Shown here in pieces: positions 18,168 through 26,794 of a DNA stretch of 64,000 bases. Under the pieces are notes generated by a model. The model saw nothing but the letters and a program-made list of their open reading frames with translations, was not told the DNA's origin and did not search any database. The stretch's first letter is position 1; every line of letters begins with the position of its first letter. The DNA is from Ferrovibrio sp. MS7. Its GTDB lineage: Bacteria > Pseudomonadota > Alphaproteobacteria > Ferrovibrionales > Ferrovibrionaceae. The position numbers and the translations under genes are program-made. The stretch spans positions 405,347-469,346 of the forward strand of contig NZ_JBBKBA010000003.1 of NCBI RefSeq assembly GCF_038404985.1, in the 5' to 3' direction.

Positions 18168-18735
18168 ACGCCTGCGCCAGGCCGAGGAAGACCGCGCCCT
18201 GATGGCGCGGGTGGCACGGCAGGACCGCGCCGCCTTCGCCCTGCTGCTGCAGCGCCACCTCACCGGCGCCGTGGTGACGGCGCAGCGCATCCTGCTGAAC
18301 CAGGCCGATGCCGAGGAAGTGGCGCAGGAAGCCTTTCTGCGGGTGTGGCAGCATGCGCCGCGCTGGCAGGTGGATGGCGCCGCCAGCTTCCGCACCTGGC
18401 TGCTGCGCATCGTGGTCAATCTCGCCATCGACCGCAAACGCCGCCCCGGCATGGATGCGCTGGACGAGCAGCCGGAGCCTGAGGACGGCGCCCCCAATCC
18501 CTATGATCACCGCCTTGCCAGCGAGACCGAAGCGCGCATCGCCGCCGCGCTGGCCAAGCTGCCGCCACGCCAGCGCGCTGCGCTGCAGCTCTGCTTCTGG
18601 GAAGGCGAAGGCAATATCGAAGCCGCCGCCACGCTGGGCATCAGCGTCGGCGCCCTGGAATCCCTGCTGGTACGTGCCAAGCGCACGCTGCGCGATGAAT
18701 TGGGCCCCATGCTGGGCCGGGAGGAAAAGCCATGA
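18154..18735 (+). CDS. ECF-type RNA polymerase sigma factor
   Basis: A 193-residue extracytoplasmic-function sigma factor. Region 2 is at about residues 22-90 ('DAEEVAQEAFLRVWQ', then 'SFRTWLLRIVVNLAIDRKRR' for -10 recognition). Region 4 is at about 125-185 ('LPPRQRAALQLCFWEG', then a helix-turn-helix 'NIEAAATLGISVGALESLLVRAKRTLR'). The start at 18154 is set by the conserved N-terminus; an in-frame ATG at 18070 exists and neither has a clear ribosome-binding site. It overlaps the anti-sigma gene by 4 bases, so the pair is co-translated. It probably drives an envelope or metal stress regulon, judging by the third gene. Confidence 0.9.
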   Translation: MNADERLRQAEEDRALMARVARQDRAAFALLLQRHLTGAVVTAQRILLNQADAEEVAQEAFLRVWQHAPRWQVDGAASFRTWLLRIVVNLAIDRKRRPGMDALDEQPEPEDGAPNPYDHRLASETEARIAAALAKLPPRQRAALQLCFWEGEGNIEAAATLGISVGALESLLVRAKRTLRDELGPMLGREEKP

Positions 18736-19181
18736 ACCTCGACCGCTTTGCTGAAATCGTTGCCGCCTATGGTGCCGATCCGGCTTTGTGGCCGGCAGCC
18801 GAGCGCAGGGCTGCAGAAGCATTGGCGCAGGCTTCCAGCGAGGCCCGCCGCCTGCTGGATCAGGCAGCCCCGCTGGATCATCTGCTGCGCCAGGCAGCCA
18901 TGCCTCAACCGAGCGCCGATCTTGCCCAGCGCATCATGGCCCGCCTGCCGGCGCGAGTAGCTGCCCATCGTGTCTCGGGGCGACGCCTGTCGGCCTGGAA
19001 AGAGTTCAGCCTTGCGGCATTTCCGTTCCGCGCCGCCTGGCCGCAATTCGCCGTGCTGGCCTTGGCCTTGAGCCTCGGCATTGGCGCCGGACTTGGCGGC
19101 CTGGAAGAAATTCTCGCGGAGGATTCGACGCCCTACGCCGTGCAGATGGTTATCGCAGACGCCAGTTTCATTCCGGAGTAA
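18732..19181 (+). CDS. Putative membrane anti-sigma factor
   Basis: A 149-residue protein with a cytoplasmic N-terminal part starting 'MNLDRFAEIVAAYGADPALWPAAER', a single transmembrane helix near residues 98-118 ('FAVLALALSLGIGAGLGG') and a short periplasmic tail. There is no zinc-binding HxxxCxxC motif. The position, overlapping the ECF sigma gene by ATGA with an AGGAAAA ribosome-binding site, marks it as the cognate anti-sigma factor. The 'AAYGADPALWP' start is common in such alphaproteobacterial proteins. The function is inferred from operon context. Confidence 0.75.
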   Translation: MNLDRFAEIVAAYGADPALWPAAERRAAEALAQASSEARRLLDQAAPLDHLLRQAAMPQPSADLAQRIMARLPARVAAHRVSGRRLSAWKEFSLAAFPFRAAWPQFAVLALALSLGIGAGLGGLEEILAEDSTPYAVQMVIADASFIPE

Positions 19182-19186
19182 CGCTC

Positions 19187-19663
19187 ATGGCCGATACCGC
19201 CGCCCCCGCACCGAAGCCGCGCTACAATAAATGGCTCGCCATCGCCCTCACCGTCTCGGTGGCGCTCAATCTCGCCGCCATCGGCTGGGGTGCCAGCCGC
19301 TATTACAAGAGCCGTGAAATCGCCCGCGCGCCCTTCTCCCAGCTTGAGAAGCGCTTCAGCCGCCATCTGCCGGATGCGGCGGCGGCGGCTTTCCGCGCCG
19401 AGTTGGACAAAACCCGCCAGGCCGTCGGCCCGGTGGAATTCGGCCTGGTCCGCCGTGGCCTCGCCGCTGCCTTGGGCGCCGAACCCTTCGATGCCAAGGC
19501 GCTGAACGCCGCCATGGAGCAGCAGCGCCTGCGCATGGAACAGTTCCACCAGGGCATGCAGGCCGCCCTGCTCGCCGCTGCTCAGGCGATGACGCCCGAG
19601 GAACGCAAGCGCTATGCCGAGAAGCTCGCCCGCATGCCAAAGCATTGGGAAAAGGAAAAGTAA
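19187..19663 (+). CDS. Periplasmic heavy-metal sensor-like protein (CnrX/ZraP type)
   Basis: A 158-residue protein with one N-terminal transmembrane helix (residues about 16-36) and a periplasmic all-helical domain. The pattern 'FRAELDKTRQAVGPVEFGLVRRGL' and 'AMEQQRLRMEQFHQGMQAALL', ending 'AQAMTPEERKRYAEKLARM', resembles the LTXXQ/CnrX/ZraP helical hairpin. It begins 6 bases after the anti-sigma gene, completing a sigma - anti-sigma - sensor module in which the third protein would relay a metal or envelope signal. No obvious cluster of His or Cys is seen, so metal binding is doubtful. Confidence 0.7.
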   Translation: MADTAAPAPKPRYNKWLAIALTVSVALNLAAIGWGASRYYKSREIARAPFSQLEKRFSRHLPDAAAAAFRAELDKTRQAVGPVEFGLVRRGLAAALGAEPFDAKALNAAMEQQRLRMEQFHQGMQAALLAAAQAMTPEERKRYAEKLARMPKHWEKEK

Positions 19664-19696
19664 GTAATTTTCCAATACGTCCCAACCCCACAATGC

Positions 19697-19768
19697 GTCA
19701 TGCCCGGGCTTGACCCGGGCATCTCAGGCCGAATGGAGAGAGATGCGCGGATCAAGTCCGCGCATGAC
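19697..19768. repeat. Inverted pair of 29-bp palindromic repeat units (REP-like)
   Basis: Unit 1 (19697-19725) has the core GCCCGGGC-TTGA-CCCGGGC. Unit 2 (19740-19768) is a diverged reverse-complement copy with the core GCGCGGA-TCAAG-TCCGCGC. Each can form a hairpin and the pair can fold on itself (GTCATGC...GCATGAC ends). A second pair, in the opposite order, lies at 29089-29163. Such dispersed palindromes are common between genes in alphaproteobacteria. Here it lies just after the sensor-like gene and may also serve as its terminator. Confidence 0.85.
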
Positions 19769-19866
19769 GATTGCAGAGAATGGTTTTTCACCCCCCTCGA
19801 CATTGTCAGTAGGCTTACGATCCGCTTAGATAGCCGCTCCAAATAAAAAGCCTTATGGGAGCGGAC

Positions 19867-20865
19867 ATGTTGAATGTGGTGATCACCGGCGGCGCCGGCT
19901 TTATCGGCCAGGCCCTGACCAAGCAGCTTCTGCAGCGCGGCGAACTCACCGGCCCGAGCGGCAGCCCTCAGAAGATCAGCCGCATCACCCTGTTCGATAA
20001 CGTCGCCCCGAATGATTTCGGCGACAGCCGCGTCACCACCATTGTTGGCGATATCGGCGACCAGGCCGAAGTGCGCATGCTGATCGGCCAGGACACCCAT
20101 TCGGTGTTCCACCTCGCCGCCGTGGTTTCGTCTGGCGCCGAAGCCGATTTCGACCTCGGCTACCGCGTCAACCTGGCCGGTACGCGCAATGTGCTGGAAG
20201 CCTGCCGCAGCCTGGACGGCACGGCGCGCGTGATCTTCGCCTCCTCCGTCGCGGTCTATGGCGGCGCCCTGCCCGCCACCGTCACCGACAGCACGCCACA
20301 GCGCCCGACGACCTCCTACGGCGTGCAGAAGCTGATGGGCGAATTGATGGTCAACGACTATACCCGCAAGGGCTATATCGATGGCCGCGCCGTGCGGCTG
20401 CCTACCATCATGATCCGCCCCGGCAAGCCGAACAAGGCCGCCTCGACCTGGGCCAGTTCCATCGTGCGCGAGCCGCTTTCCGGCGTCGATGCGATCTGCC
20501 CGGTGTCGCCGGAAAGCATGATGGTCTGCCTCTCGCCACGCCGCACCGTGGATGCCTTCATCCGCCTGCATGAACTGCCCGGCGAGGCGCTGGGCGTCGA
20601 CCGCGCCATGCTGCTGAACGGCATCCCGGCCTCGGCCGGCGAGATCGCCGCCGCCATGGAGCGCAACACCGGCAACCGCAAGGTCGGCAAGATCATCTGG
20701 CAGCCGGACCCGCATATCCAGAAGATCGTCGATGGCTGGCCGCGTGCGCTGAGCAGCGACCGCGCGCGCAGTCTCGGTTTTTCGGTGGACCAGAATATCG
20801 ATGAGATTGTACGCTTCTTCATCGAGGACGATCTGGACAACCAGATCAAGAGCCTAGCCTCCTAA
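19867..20865 (+). CDS. denD: D-erythronate dehydrogenase-like NAD-dependent epimerase/dehydratase
   Basis: A 332-residue extended short-chain dehydrogenase. The NAD-binding 'GGAGFIG' is at about residues 8-14, catalytic Ser in 'FASSVAVYGG' and the Tyr-Lys pair in 'TSYGVQKLMGELM'. The segments 'RPGKPNKAASTWASSIVREPL' and 'LSPRRTVDAFIRLHEL' agree with the DenD family, which oxidises D-erythronate to 2-oxo-D-tetronate. The start at 19867 has the ribosome-binding site GGGAGCG; an in-frame ATG at 19855 does not. The hydroxypyruvate/tetronate isomerase-like gene at 11176 could be a pathway partner. argE follows after 20 bp. Confidence 0.82.
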   Translation: MLNVVITGGAGFIGQALTKQLLQRGELTGPSGSPQKISRITLFDNVAPNDFGDSRVTTIVGDIGDQAEVRMLIGQDTHSVFHLAAVVSSGAEADFDLGYRVNLAGTRNVLEACRSLDGTARVIFASSVAVYGGALPATVTDSTPQRPTTSYGVQKLMGELMVNDYTRKGYIDGRAVRLPTIMIRPGKPNKAASTWASSIVREPLSGVDAICPVSPESMMVCLSPRRTVDAFIRLHELPGEALGVDRAMLLNGIPASAGEIAAAMERNTGNRKVGKIIWQPDPHIQKIVDGWPRALSSDRARSLGFSVDQNIDEIVRFFIEDDLDNQIKSLAS

Positions 20866-20885
20866 GACAAAAACCAGAAAGCACC

Positions 20886-22073
20886 ATGAGCCGACCGAGC
20901 GATGCCTCCCTGGCGATGATCCGCCAGTTGATCGAAATGCCCACCGTGAGCCGGGATTCCAATCTCGACCTCATCCACTGGGTGCGCGATCACCTGAAGT
21001 CGCTCGGTGTCGCCTCCACCCTGGTGCATGACGCCAGCGGCAAGAAGGCGAACCTGTTCGCCACCATTGGCCCCACGGACGTGCCAGGCATCGTCCTTTC
21101 GGGCCATACCGACGTGGTGCCGATTGATGGCCAGGAATGGGATACCGACCCGTTCAAGCTGGTGGAGAAGGATGGCAAGCTATGGGGCCGTGGCACTTCG
21201 GACATGAAGTCCTTCGTCGCCATCGCGCTGGCCTATGCGCCGCATTTCCTGGCGCAAGACCTCAAGACGCCGATCCACTACGCCTTTACCTATGACGAGG
21301 AAGTCGGCTGCCTCGGCGCCAAGCAGCTCATGCCGGTGCTGGCGAAGATGCCGGTGAAGCCGGCCGCCTGCATCGTCGGCGAGCCGACCGAGATGCAGGT
21401 GATCGCGCAGCACAAGGGCAAGAAAAGCTGGCGCGTCGATTTCCGCGGCTTTGAATGCCATTCCTCGCTGACGCATCAGGGCGTCAACGCCGTGGAAGCC
21501 GCTGCCGAGCTGATCGCCCATATCAAGTCGATTGCCCGGCGCAAACGCGACCAGGGTCCGTTCGATCCTGAATTCGCGCCGCCCTACACCTCGCTGCATA
21601 CCGGCGTGGTGCATGGCGGCACGGCCCTGAACATCGTGCCGAAGGATTGCAGCTTCCTGTGGGAAATCCGCTATCTGCCGCAGGACGATGTGGATGCGCT
21701 GTATCAGGAAGTGGTGGATTTCGCCCGCACGCGGATTGAGCCGGAAATGAAGGCCGTGCAGCCCGATTGCGGCTGTTCTTTCCACCAGATTTCCGAGTTC
21801 CCGGGCCTCGCCACCGACGACCGCTCGCCGATTATTGAGCTTGGCAAGGCGCTGACCGGCGCCAATCGGGTGCAGAAAGTGTCCTTCGGCACCGAGGCCG
21901 GCCTGTTCAGCCAGACCGATATCCCGACCATTGTCTGCGGCCCCGGCAATATCGAGCAGGCGCATAAGCCGAACGAATTCATCGAGTTGACGCAGCTAAA
22001 GCTGTGCGAGGAGTTCCTCGACCGCCTGCTGCCGCGCTTGCGCGAAGGCAAAACCGGCTTGGCAGGCGTCTAA
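20886..22073 (+). CDS. argE: Acetylornithine deacetylase (ArgE, M20 family)
   Basis: A 395-residue M20 di-zinc amidohydrolase that releases acetate from N-acetylornithine in arginine synthesis. Metal and catalytic motifs are in order: 'SGHTDVVP' (about 76-83), 'GRGTSDMKSF' (about 104-113), 'TYDEEVGCLGA' (about 137-147) and 'GEPTEM' (about 166-171), with 'FGTEAGLF' near residue 338. The alphaproteobacterial ArgE type is supported by the overall length and the dimerisation-domain segment 'AQHKGKKSWRVDFRG'. It is probably co-transcribed with denD and ends before three tandem hairpins. Confidence 0.88.
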   Translation: MSRPSDASLAMIRQLIEMPTVSRDSNLDLIHWVRDHLKSLGVASTLVHDASGKKANLFATIGPTDVPGIVLSGHTDVVPIDGQEWDTDPFKLVEKDGKLWGRGTSDMKSFVAIALAYAPHFLAQDLKTPIHYAFTYDEEVGCLGAKQLMPVLAKMPVKPAACIVGEPTEMQVIAQHKGKKSWRVDFRGFECHSSLTHQGVNAVEAAAELIAHIKSIARRKRDQGPFDPEFAPPYTSLHTGVVHGGTALNIVPKDCSFLWEIRYLPQDDVDALYQEVVDFARTRIEPEMKAVQPDCGCSFHQISEFPGLATDDRSPIIELGKALTGANRVQKVSFGTEAGLFSQTDIPTIVCGPGNIEQAHKPNEFIELTQLKLCEEFLDRLLPRLREGKTGLAGV

Positions 22074-22228
22074 ACAGCTTATTTCACGATAATGCCGCAA
22101 TCTGGTCATTGAATTTTTACAATCCAGGCCTACATTACTTATCAAGCCCAGCAGCAATGTTGGGTGGAGAAGGCACCGTCCGTAATGCAGGATGCAGTGG
22201 CCTGCCGGTGACACCTTCTCCCGCCCCC

Positions 22229-22319
22229 GGGCCTCCTAGCGGAGGCCCTTATGATTCCGGGCTGGCCTCCTAGCGGAGGCCTTTTTGATTCTGGCGGCCT
22301 CCCGACAGGGAGGCCTTTT
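22229..22319. terminator. Three tandem GC-rich hairpins after argE
   Basis: Three near-copies of a hairpin follow one another. GGGCCTCC-TAGC-GGAGGCCC (22229-22248) is followed by TTATGATTCC, GGCCTCC-TAGC-GGAGGCC (22264-22281) by TTTTTGATTC, and GGCCTCCC-GACA-GGGAGGCC (22296-22315) by TTTTG. The last two are good rho-independent terminators on the + strand. They lie between convergent argE and the serine hydrolase gene. The repeat of stem plus the ATTC tail shows that they arose by duplication. Confidence 0.85.
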
Positions 22320-22330
22320 GATTCCTCGGG

Positions 22331-23713
22331 CTACTTCTTTGCTGCTTTCACTGGCTTGAAGCGCTTTGCCACTTCGCGCGCGGCGGCCGCCTCCGATTGC
22401 AGGCGGAAGCCAGCGAATTGCACTTCCTTCACCCGGCCCCGGCCATCGCGGATACGCCGTACGGCTTCACCATGATTGGCATAGCCGGCGGCCTCGATGC
22501 GGCCCTCGTCGCGGCTGCTCGGCACGATCTCGCTGGCATCCATCAGCGGATTGAGCCAGGCCGGGGTTGCCACCAGCACGCGGTTGCCCATCGGCAGCCA
22601 GTCGCCGGCGCCGAACAGAGTCCACCAGCGGCCACCCCAATCGGCGACGCGGCGGCTCGGCGCACCATGGCGAGCCCAGGCACGCAGCAGATGCGCGATG
22701 CCATCGGCCCAGGGGCCGGACAGGCCATCGCCGGCATTGGTCAGCACCGACACCGCCAGACCCGGCTCCGGCAACACGAAGCTGCGCGTCAGCGTGCCCT
22801 GGAAGCCGCCGTTATGGCCGTAGAGATCCCAATCCTGAATCTTGCCCGACATCACGCCATAGCCGTAATGCTGCTCCAGCAGGCCCGTCGGGCGCCATTG
22901 CCGGCGCAGCATGGCGCGGCGGCTGGAGACCGACAGCAGGCTCCGCTTCGCCGCCGGATCTAGCTGCGAGAGGAAGCGCACGATATCGGCGGCGGTGCTG
23001 ACAAAGCCGGTGGCCGGAGCCAGCGCATGGGTGGCATTGTCGCCCGGCACCACATGGCGCAAACCTGCCGGTGCGATGGCGCTGTGGCCGCGCGCCAGGC
23101 GCCAGCCGCGCCAGCGCGGCGGGCAATCCGGCAGGGTTTCTGCCAGGCCGGCGGCGGCGATCACCTCGCGCTGCATCCAGGCGCCATAGCTCTCGCCCGT
23201 CACCTGCTCGATCACCAGGCCAAGCAGGCCGAAGCCGTGGTTGGAATATTTGAACCGCGTACTGCCGGCCAGCACCGCCGGGCGCTTGAGGTCGGCGCGC
23301 AGTTCTTCCGCGTTCAGGAACGGCCGGCGGTCCAGCCATTGCCCGGCATCCCAGCCATCGCGGATCAGCCCGGCGCTGTGCGACAGCAATTCGGCCAGGG
23401 TCGCCTCGGCGATGCTCTTATGCAGGCCGGAAACATATTGGCCGGCGGTATCGTCGAGTTTCAGCTTGCCGCGCTCGCGCAGCAGCATGATGCCGGTCGC
23501 GGTGAAGCATTTGGAATGGGAAGCGACACGGAAACGGTGGCGCGTGGTCAGCGCCTCGCCGCTGGCCAGATCGGCATGGCCGAAGGCACCCTCCGCCACC
23601 AGCTTGCCGCGATGCGCGATGGCATAGGCGCAGCCCGGCTGGCGGTGCTGCCGCATCTGGAAATCCAGCCAGCGCGGAATGTAATCCAGCGCCGGTTTGA
23701 GCCACTTTTCCAT
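22331..23713 (-). CDS. Serine hydrolase, beta-lactamase (class C-like) family
   Basis: A 460-residue protein of the penicillin-binding-protein-like serine hydrolase family. The nucleophile motif is 'ASHSK' (S-x-x-K) near residue 66, the second motif is 'YSNHGFG' (Y-S-N) near residue 155, and 'GHNGGFQGT' corresponds to the third (KTG-like) motif. No signal peptide is visible, so it is probably cytoplasmic, acting as an esterase or peptidase rather than in antibiotic resistance. The substrate is unknown. It starts 15 bases after the enoyl-CoA hydratase stop and is probably co-transcribed with it. Confidence 0.85.
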   Translation of the reverse strand: MEKWLKPALDYIPRWLDFQMRQHRQPGCAYAIAHRGKLVAEGAFGHADLASGEALTTRHRFRVASHSKCFTATGIMLLRERGKLKLDDTAGQYVSGLHKSIAEATLAELLSHSAGLIRDGWDAGQWLDRRPFLNAEELRADLKRPAVLAGSTRFKYSNHGFGLLGLVIEQVTGESYGAWMQREVIAAAGLAETLPDCPPRWRGWRLARGHSAIAPAGLRHVVPGDNATHALAPATGFVSTAADIVRFLSQLDPAAKRSLLSVSSRRAMLRRQWRPTGLLEQHYGYGVMSGKIQDWDLYGHNGGFQGTLTRSFVLPEPGLAVSVLTNAGDGLSGPWADGIAHLLRAWARHGAPSRRVADWGGRWWTLFGAGDWLPMGNRVLVATPAWLNPLMDASEIVPSSRDEGRIEAAGYANHGEAVRRIRDGRGRVKEVQFAGFRLQSEAAAAREVAKRFKPVKAAKK

Positions 23714-23728
23714 GCTGCTTCCTGATCC

Positions 23729-24550
23729 TTAGTTACCGCTGAAATTCGGCGCGCGCTTTTCCATGAAATGCGCCACGCCTTCCTTGAAATCGGCACTCTT
23801 GAAACTGGCCAGCATCTCGGAATTGCCGATGGCGGTGGCCTCGCTGAGATTCTGGAATGCCGCCTCCCAGAGCTGGCGCTTCATCACCCGCATCGAGCGC
23901 GGCGACACCATGTCGGCCAGCTCGCGGGCATAGGCACGCACATCATCCTGCAACGCCTCGGGTTTGCACAAGCGGTCCACCAGCCCGATGCGCAGCGCCT
24001 CTGCCGCATCCACCTTGCGCGCCGAAAGCATCAGGTCCATGGCCCGGCTGGGGCCGACCAGACGCGGCAGCAGCCAGGAAATGCCATGCTCGGCGATCAG
24101 GCCCCGGCGCGAGAAAGCCGTGGTGAACACGGCGGTATCAGCGGCGAAGCGCATGTCGCAATACAGCGCCGCGATCAGGCCAAGGCCGGCGGCGGGGCCA
24201 TTGATGGCGGCGATCACCGGCTTTGGCAGGGCCGGAAAATAGCTGTAGCGCATCTGGAAGTTCGGGTTAGCGGTGGCGTCGAAGGGTTCGCCGCCGACGG
24301 CGCCACCGCCCTTTCCACTATTGTCCTGCTGGATATTCGACAGCAGATCCATATCCGCCCCGGCGCAGAAGCCCCTACCCGCCCCGGTCAGCACGATCAC
24401 CCGCACGCCCGGATCTGCCGCCGCCAAGGCCATGGCGACACGGATTTCGCCCTCCATGGTGGCGGTCCAGGCATTCAGCTTGTCCGGCCGGTTCAGCGTT
24501 ACCGTGGCGATGCGGTCGTGCACCTCGTAGAGGATATGCTCATAGGTCAT
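23729..24550 (-). CDS. Enoyl-CoA hydratase/isomerase family protein
   Basis: A 273-residue crotonase-fold enzyme. The oxyanion-hole segments are 'GRGFCAGADMDLL' near residue 62 and 'INGPAAGLGLIAALYCDMRFA' near 119. The catalytic region 'FSRRGLIAEHGISWLLPRLVG' includes the Glu found in active hydratases. The start at 24550 is set by the ribosome-binding site AAGGAAA; an upstream in-frame ATG at 24613 would add an unconserved tail. The family hydrates enoyl-CoA thioesters in beta-oxidation, but the specific substrate is not known. It heads a two-gene unit with the serine hydrolase. Confidence 0.87.
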   Translation of the reverse strand: MTYEHILYEVHDRIATVTLNRPDKLNAWTATMEGEIRVAMALAAADPGVRVIVLTGAGRGFCAGADMDLLSNIQQDNSGKGGGAVGGEPFDATANPNFQMRYSYFPALPKPVIAAINGPAAGLGLIAALYCDMRFAADTAVFTTAFSRRGLIAEHGISWLLPRLVGPSRAMDLMLSARKVDAAEALRIGLVDRLCKPEALQDDVRAYARELADMVSPRSMRVMKRQLWEAAFQNLSEATAIGNSEMLASFKSADFKEGVAHFMEKRAPNFSGN

Positions 24551-24716
24551 GGCGTTTCCTTCCCTTGTCATGTGCCCAGCTTCCGCCTCAGTCCTCACGC
24601 GGGTCAAGCCCAAAAACCCGACAAATCGTCATTATCCCATGGGAATCAAAGAGTTGCGGAAGGACGGGGCAGACGTCCCGCCGGGTGGCGCATAGCTGCC
24701 CTGCCGAACTCTTCTG

Positions 24717-24745
24717 TTGCGCCGTTTTGTGCGCCGCACTATAAA
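24717..24745 (+). promoter_or_regulatory. Probable typA promoter
   Basis: TTGCGC (24717-24722), a 17-bp spacer and TATAAA (24740-24745). Transcription would start near 24752, leaving a leader of about 70 bases before the typA ATG at 24825. The typA start has no ribosome-binding site nearby. The rest of the 274-base gap (24551-24824) shows nothing further that I can identify. Confidence 0.55.
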
Positions 24746-24824
24746 CCCCGCAACCAGCCGCAACCTTAGAGGAATCGCGCCCGGCCGCCTTTACCAAGGT
24801 CGACCGGGCCTTTCGTTCAAGCCC

Positions 24825-26648
24825 ATGGAAATTCGCAATATCGCCATCATCGCCCACGTTGACCACGGCAAGACCACCCTGGTCGACGCCCTTCTGCGCC
24901 AGTCCGGCTCGTTCCGCGAGAACCAGCAGGTGGCCGAGCGCGTGATGGACTCCAACGACCTCGAGCGCGAGCGCGGCATCACCATCCTGGCCAAGTGCAC
25001 CTCGGTGGAATGGCACGGCACCCGCGTCAACATCGTCGATACCCCCGGCCACGCCGATTTCGGCGGCGAAGTTGAGCGCATCCTCTCCATGGTGGATGGC
25101 GTGGTGCTGCTGGTGGACGCCGCAGAAGGCCCGCTGCCGCAGACCAAGTTCGTGCTTGGCAAGGCACTCGGCCTCGGCATGCGCCCGATCGTGGTGATCA
25201 ACAAGGTCGACCGCTCTGACGCCCGCCCGGTCGAAGTCCATTCCGAAGTGTTCGATCTCTTCGCCGCCCTGGACGCCAGCGAAGAACAACTCGACTTCCC
25301 CTGCATGTTCGCCTCGGGCCGCTCCGGCTGGGCCGATGACAGCCTGGAAGGCCCGCGCAAGGACCTCGCCCCGCTGTTTGACCTGGTGGTGCGCCATGTG
25401 CCGGCACCGACCGTGGAGAAGGATGCGCCGTTCCGCATGCTGGTCACCACGCTGGAAGCCGATCCGTATCTCGGCCGCATCCTCACCGGCCGCATCCATT
25501 CCGGCGTGCTGAAGGTGAATAGCCCAATCCACTCGCTGCGCCGCGATGGCAGCGAAATCGAGCAGGGCCGCGTCACCAAGCTGCTGGCCTTCCGCGGCAT
25601 CGAACGCGTGCCGGTGGAAGAAGCCGAAGCCGGTGATATCGTGGCGATTGCCGGCCTCACCACCACAACGGTGGCCGATACCATCTGCGAACTGGCCGTA
25701 TCCGATCCTGTGCCGGCCAACCCGATTGATCCGCCGACCCTGGCGATGACCTTCTCGGTCAACAATTCGCCCTTCGCCGGCAAGGAGGGCTCCAAGGTGC
25801 AGAGCCGCGTGATCCGCACCCGCCTGATGCGCGAAGCCGAGGGCAATGTGGCGATCCGCGTGCGCGAGAGCGACGACAAGGATGCCTTCGAAGTCGCCGG
25901 CCGTGGCGAATTGCAGCTCGGCGTGCTGGTGGAAACCATGCGCCGCGAGGGCTTCGAGCTTTCGATCAGCCGTCCGCGCGTGCTGTTCCAGCAGGATGAG
26001 GACGGCAAGCTGCTGGAGCCGATCGAGGAAGTGCATATCGACGTGGATGATGCCTTTACCGGCATCGTCGTGGAGAAGATGAGCCTGCGCAAGGCCGAGC
26101 TGCGCGACATGCGCCCGTCGGGCGGCGGCAAGACCCGCATCACCTTCCATGCCCCGTCGCGCGGCCTGATCGGCTACCACGGTGAATTCCTCACCGATAC
26201 GCGCGGCACCGGCATCATGAACAAGCTGTTCCACAGCTATGGCCCGCATCGCGGCGCCATCCCGGGCCGCCGCAACGGCGTGCTGATCGCCAATGGCACC
26301 GGTGAAACCACGCTCTACGCGCTGAACTTCATCGAAGAGCGCGGCGTGCTGTTCGTCGATCCGGGCGTGGCCGTGTATGAAGGCATGATCATTGGCGAGC
26401 ACAGCCGCGACAATGATCTTGACGTCAACCCGATGAAGGCAAAACAGCTCACCAACATCCGCGCTGCGGGCAAGGATGAGCAGGTGCGCCTTACCCCGCC
26501 GCGCAAGATGACCCTGGAGCAGGCCATCGCCTACATCGCCGATGACGAACTGGTGGAAGTGACGCCGAAGAGCATCCGCATCCGCAAGAAGATGCTGGAC
26601 CCGAATGACCGCAAGAAGGCCCAGCGCCAGGCCGAAAACGCCGCGTAA
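24825..26648 (+). CDS. typA: Translational GTPase TypA/BipA
   Basis: A 607-residue ribosome-binding GTPase. G1 'AHVDHGKTTLVDALL' is at about residues 10-24, the G2/switch I region 'LERERGITILAK', G3 'DTPGHADFGGE' and G4 'NKVDR'. It continues with the EF-G-like domains and the BipA-specific C-terminal domain ('YALNFIEERGVLFVDPGVAVYEG'-type segment). BipA assists 50S assembly and growth at low temperature or under stress. The start was placed at the conserved 'MEIRNIAIIAHVDHGK'; 36 upstream codons in frame are not conserved. A terminator follows. Confidence 0.95.
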   Translation: MEIRNIAIIAHVDHGKTTLVDALLRQSGSFRENQQVAERVMDSNDLERERGITILAKCTSVEWHGTRVNIVDTPGHADFGGEVERILSMVDGVVLLVDAAEGPLPQTKFVLGKALGLGMRPIVVINKVDRSDARPVEVHSEVFDLFAALDASEEQLDFPCMFASGRSGWADDSLEGPRKDLAPLFDLVVRHVPAPTVEKDAPFRMLVTTLEADPYLGRILTGRIHSGVLKVNSPIHSLRRDGSEIEQGRVTKLLAFRGIERVPVEEAEAGDIVAIAGLTTTTVADTICELAVSDPVPANPIDPPTLAMTFSVNNSPFAGKEGSKVQSRVIRTRLMREAEGNVAIRVRESDDKDAFEVAGRGELQLGVLVETMRREGFELSISRPRVLFQQDEDGKLLEPIEEVHIDVDDAFTGIVVEKMSLRKAELRDMRPSGGGKTRITFHAPSRGLIGYHGEFLTDTRGTGIMNKLFHSYGPHRGAIPGRRNGVLIANGTGETTLYALNFIEERGVLFVDPGVAVYEGMIIGEHSRDNDLDVNPMKAKQLTNIRAAGKDEQVRLTPPRKMTLEQAIAYIADDELVEVTPKSIRIRKKMLDPNDRKKAQRQAENAA

Positions 26649-26659
26649 GCCAGCCACCG

Positions 26660-26727
26660 CCGCCAGACATGATCTGGCGGTGACAATGGTCACAGCGACA
26701 GGCCGGGCCACAAGCCCGGCCTTTTTG
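26660..26727 (+). terminator. Terminator after typA (two hairpins)
   Basis: CCGCCAGA (26660-26667) pairs with TCTGGCGG (26673-26680). Then GGCCGGGC (26701-26708) pairs with GCCCGGCC (26714-26721), followed directly by TTTTTG. The second hairpin is a strong rho-independent terminator. Confidence 0.88.
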
Positions 26728-26794
26728 CTGCCGCTTTCCTATTGCGGTTGATCAGCTTATCATCGCCGGGTCTCGTTCGCGGAATGAACCAATA

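Noticed and set aside
19697..19768. Insertion-sequence terminal inverted repeats
   Set aside because: No transposase lies between or near the units, and the same pair recurs at 29089 in another order. They fit dispersed palindromic repeats better.
22331..23713. Antibiotic-resistance beta-lactamase
   Set aside because: There is no signal peptide for export, and the S-x-x-K and Y-S-N motifs are shared by many esterases of this family. Nothing points to resistance.
24588..26711. A 707-codon minus-strand frame opposite typA
   Set aside because: An antisense shadow of typA, whose GTPase motifs are complete.
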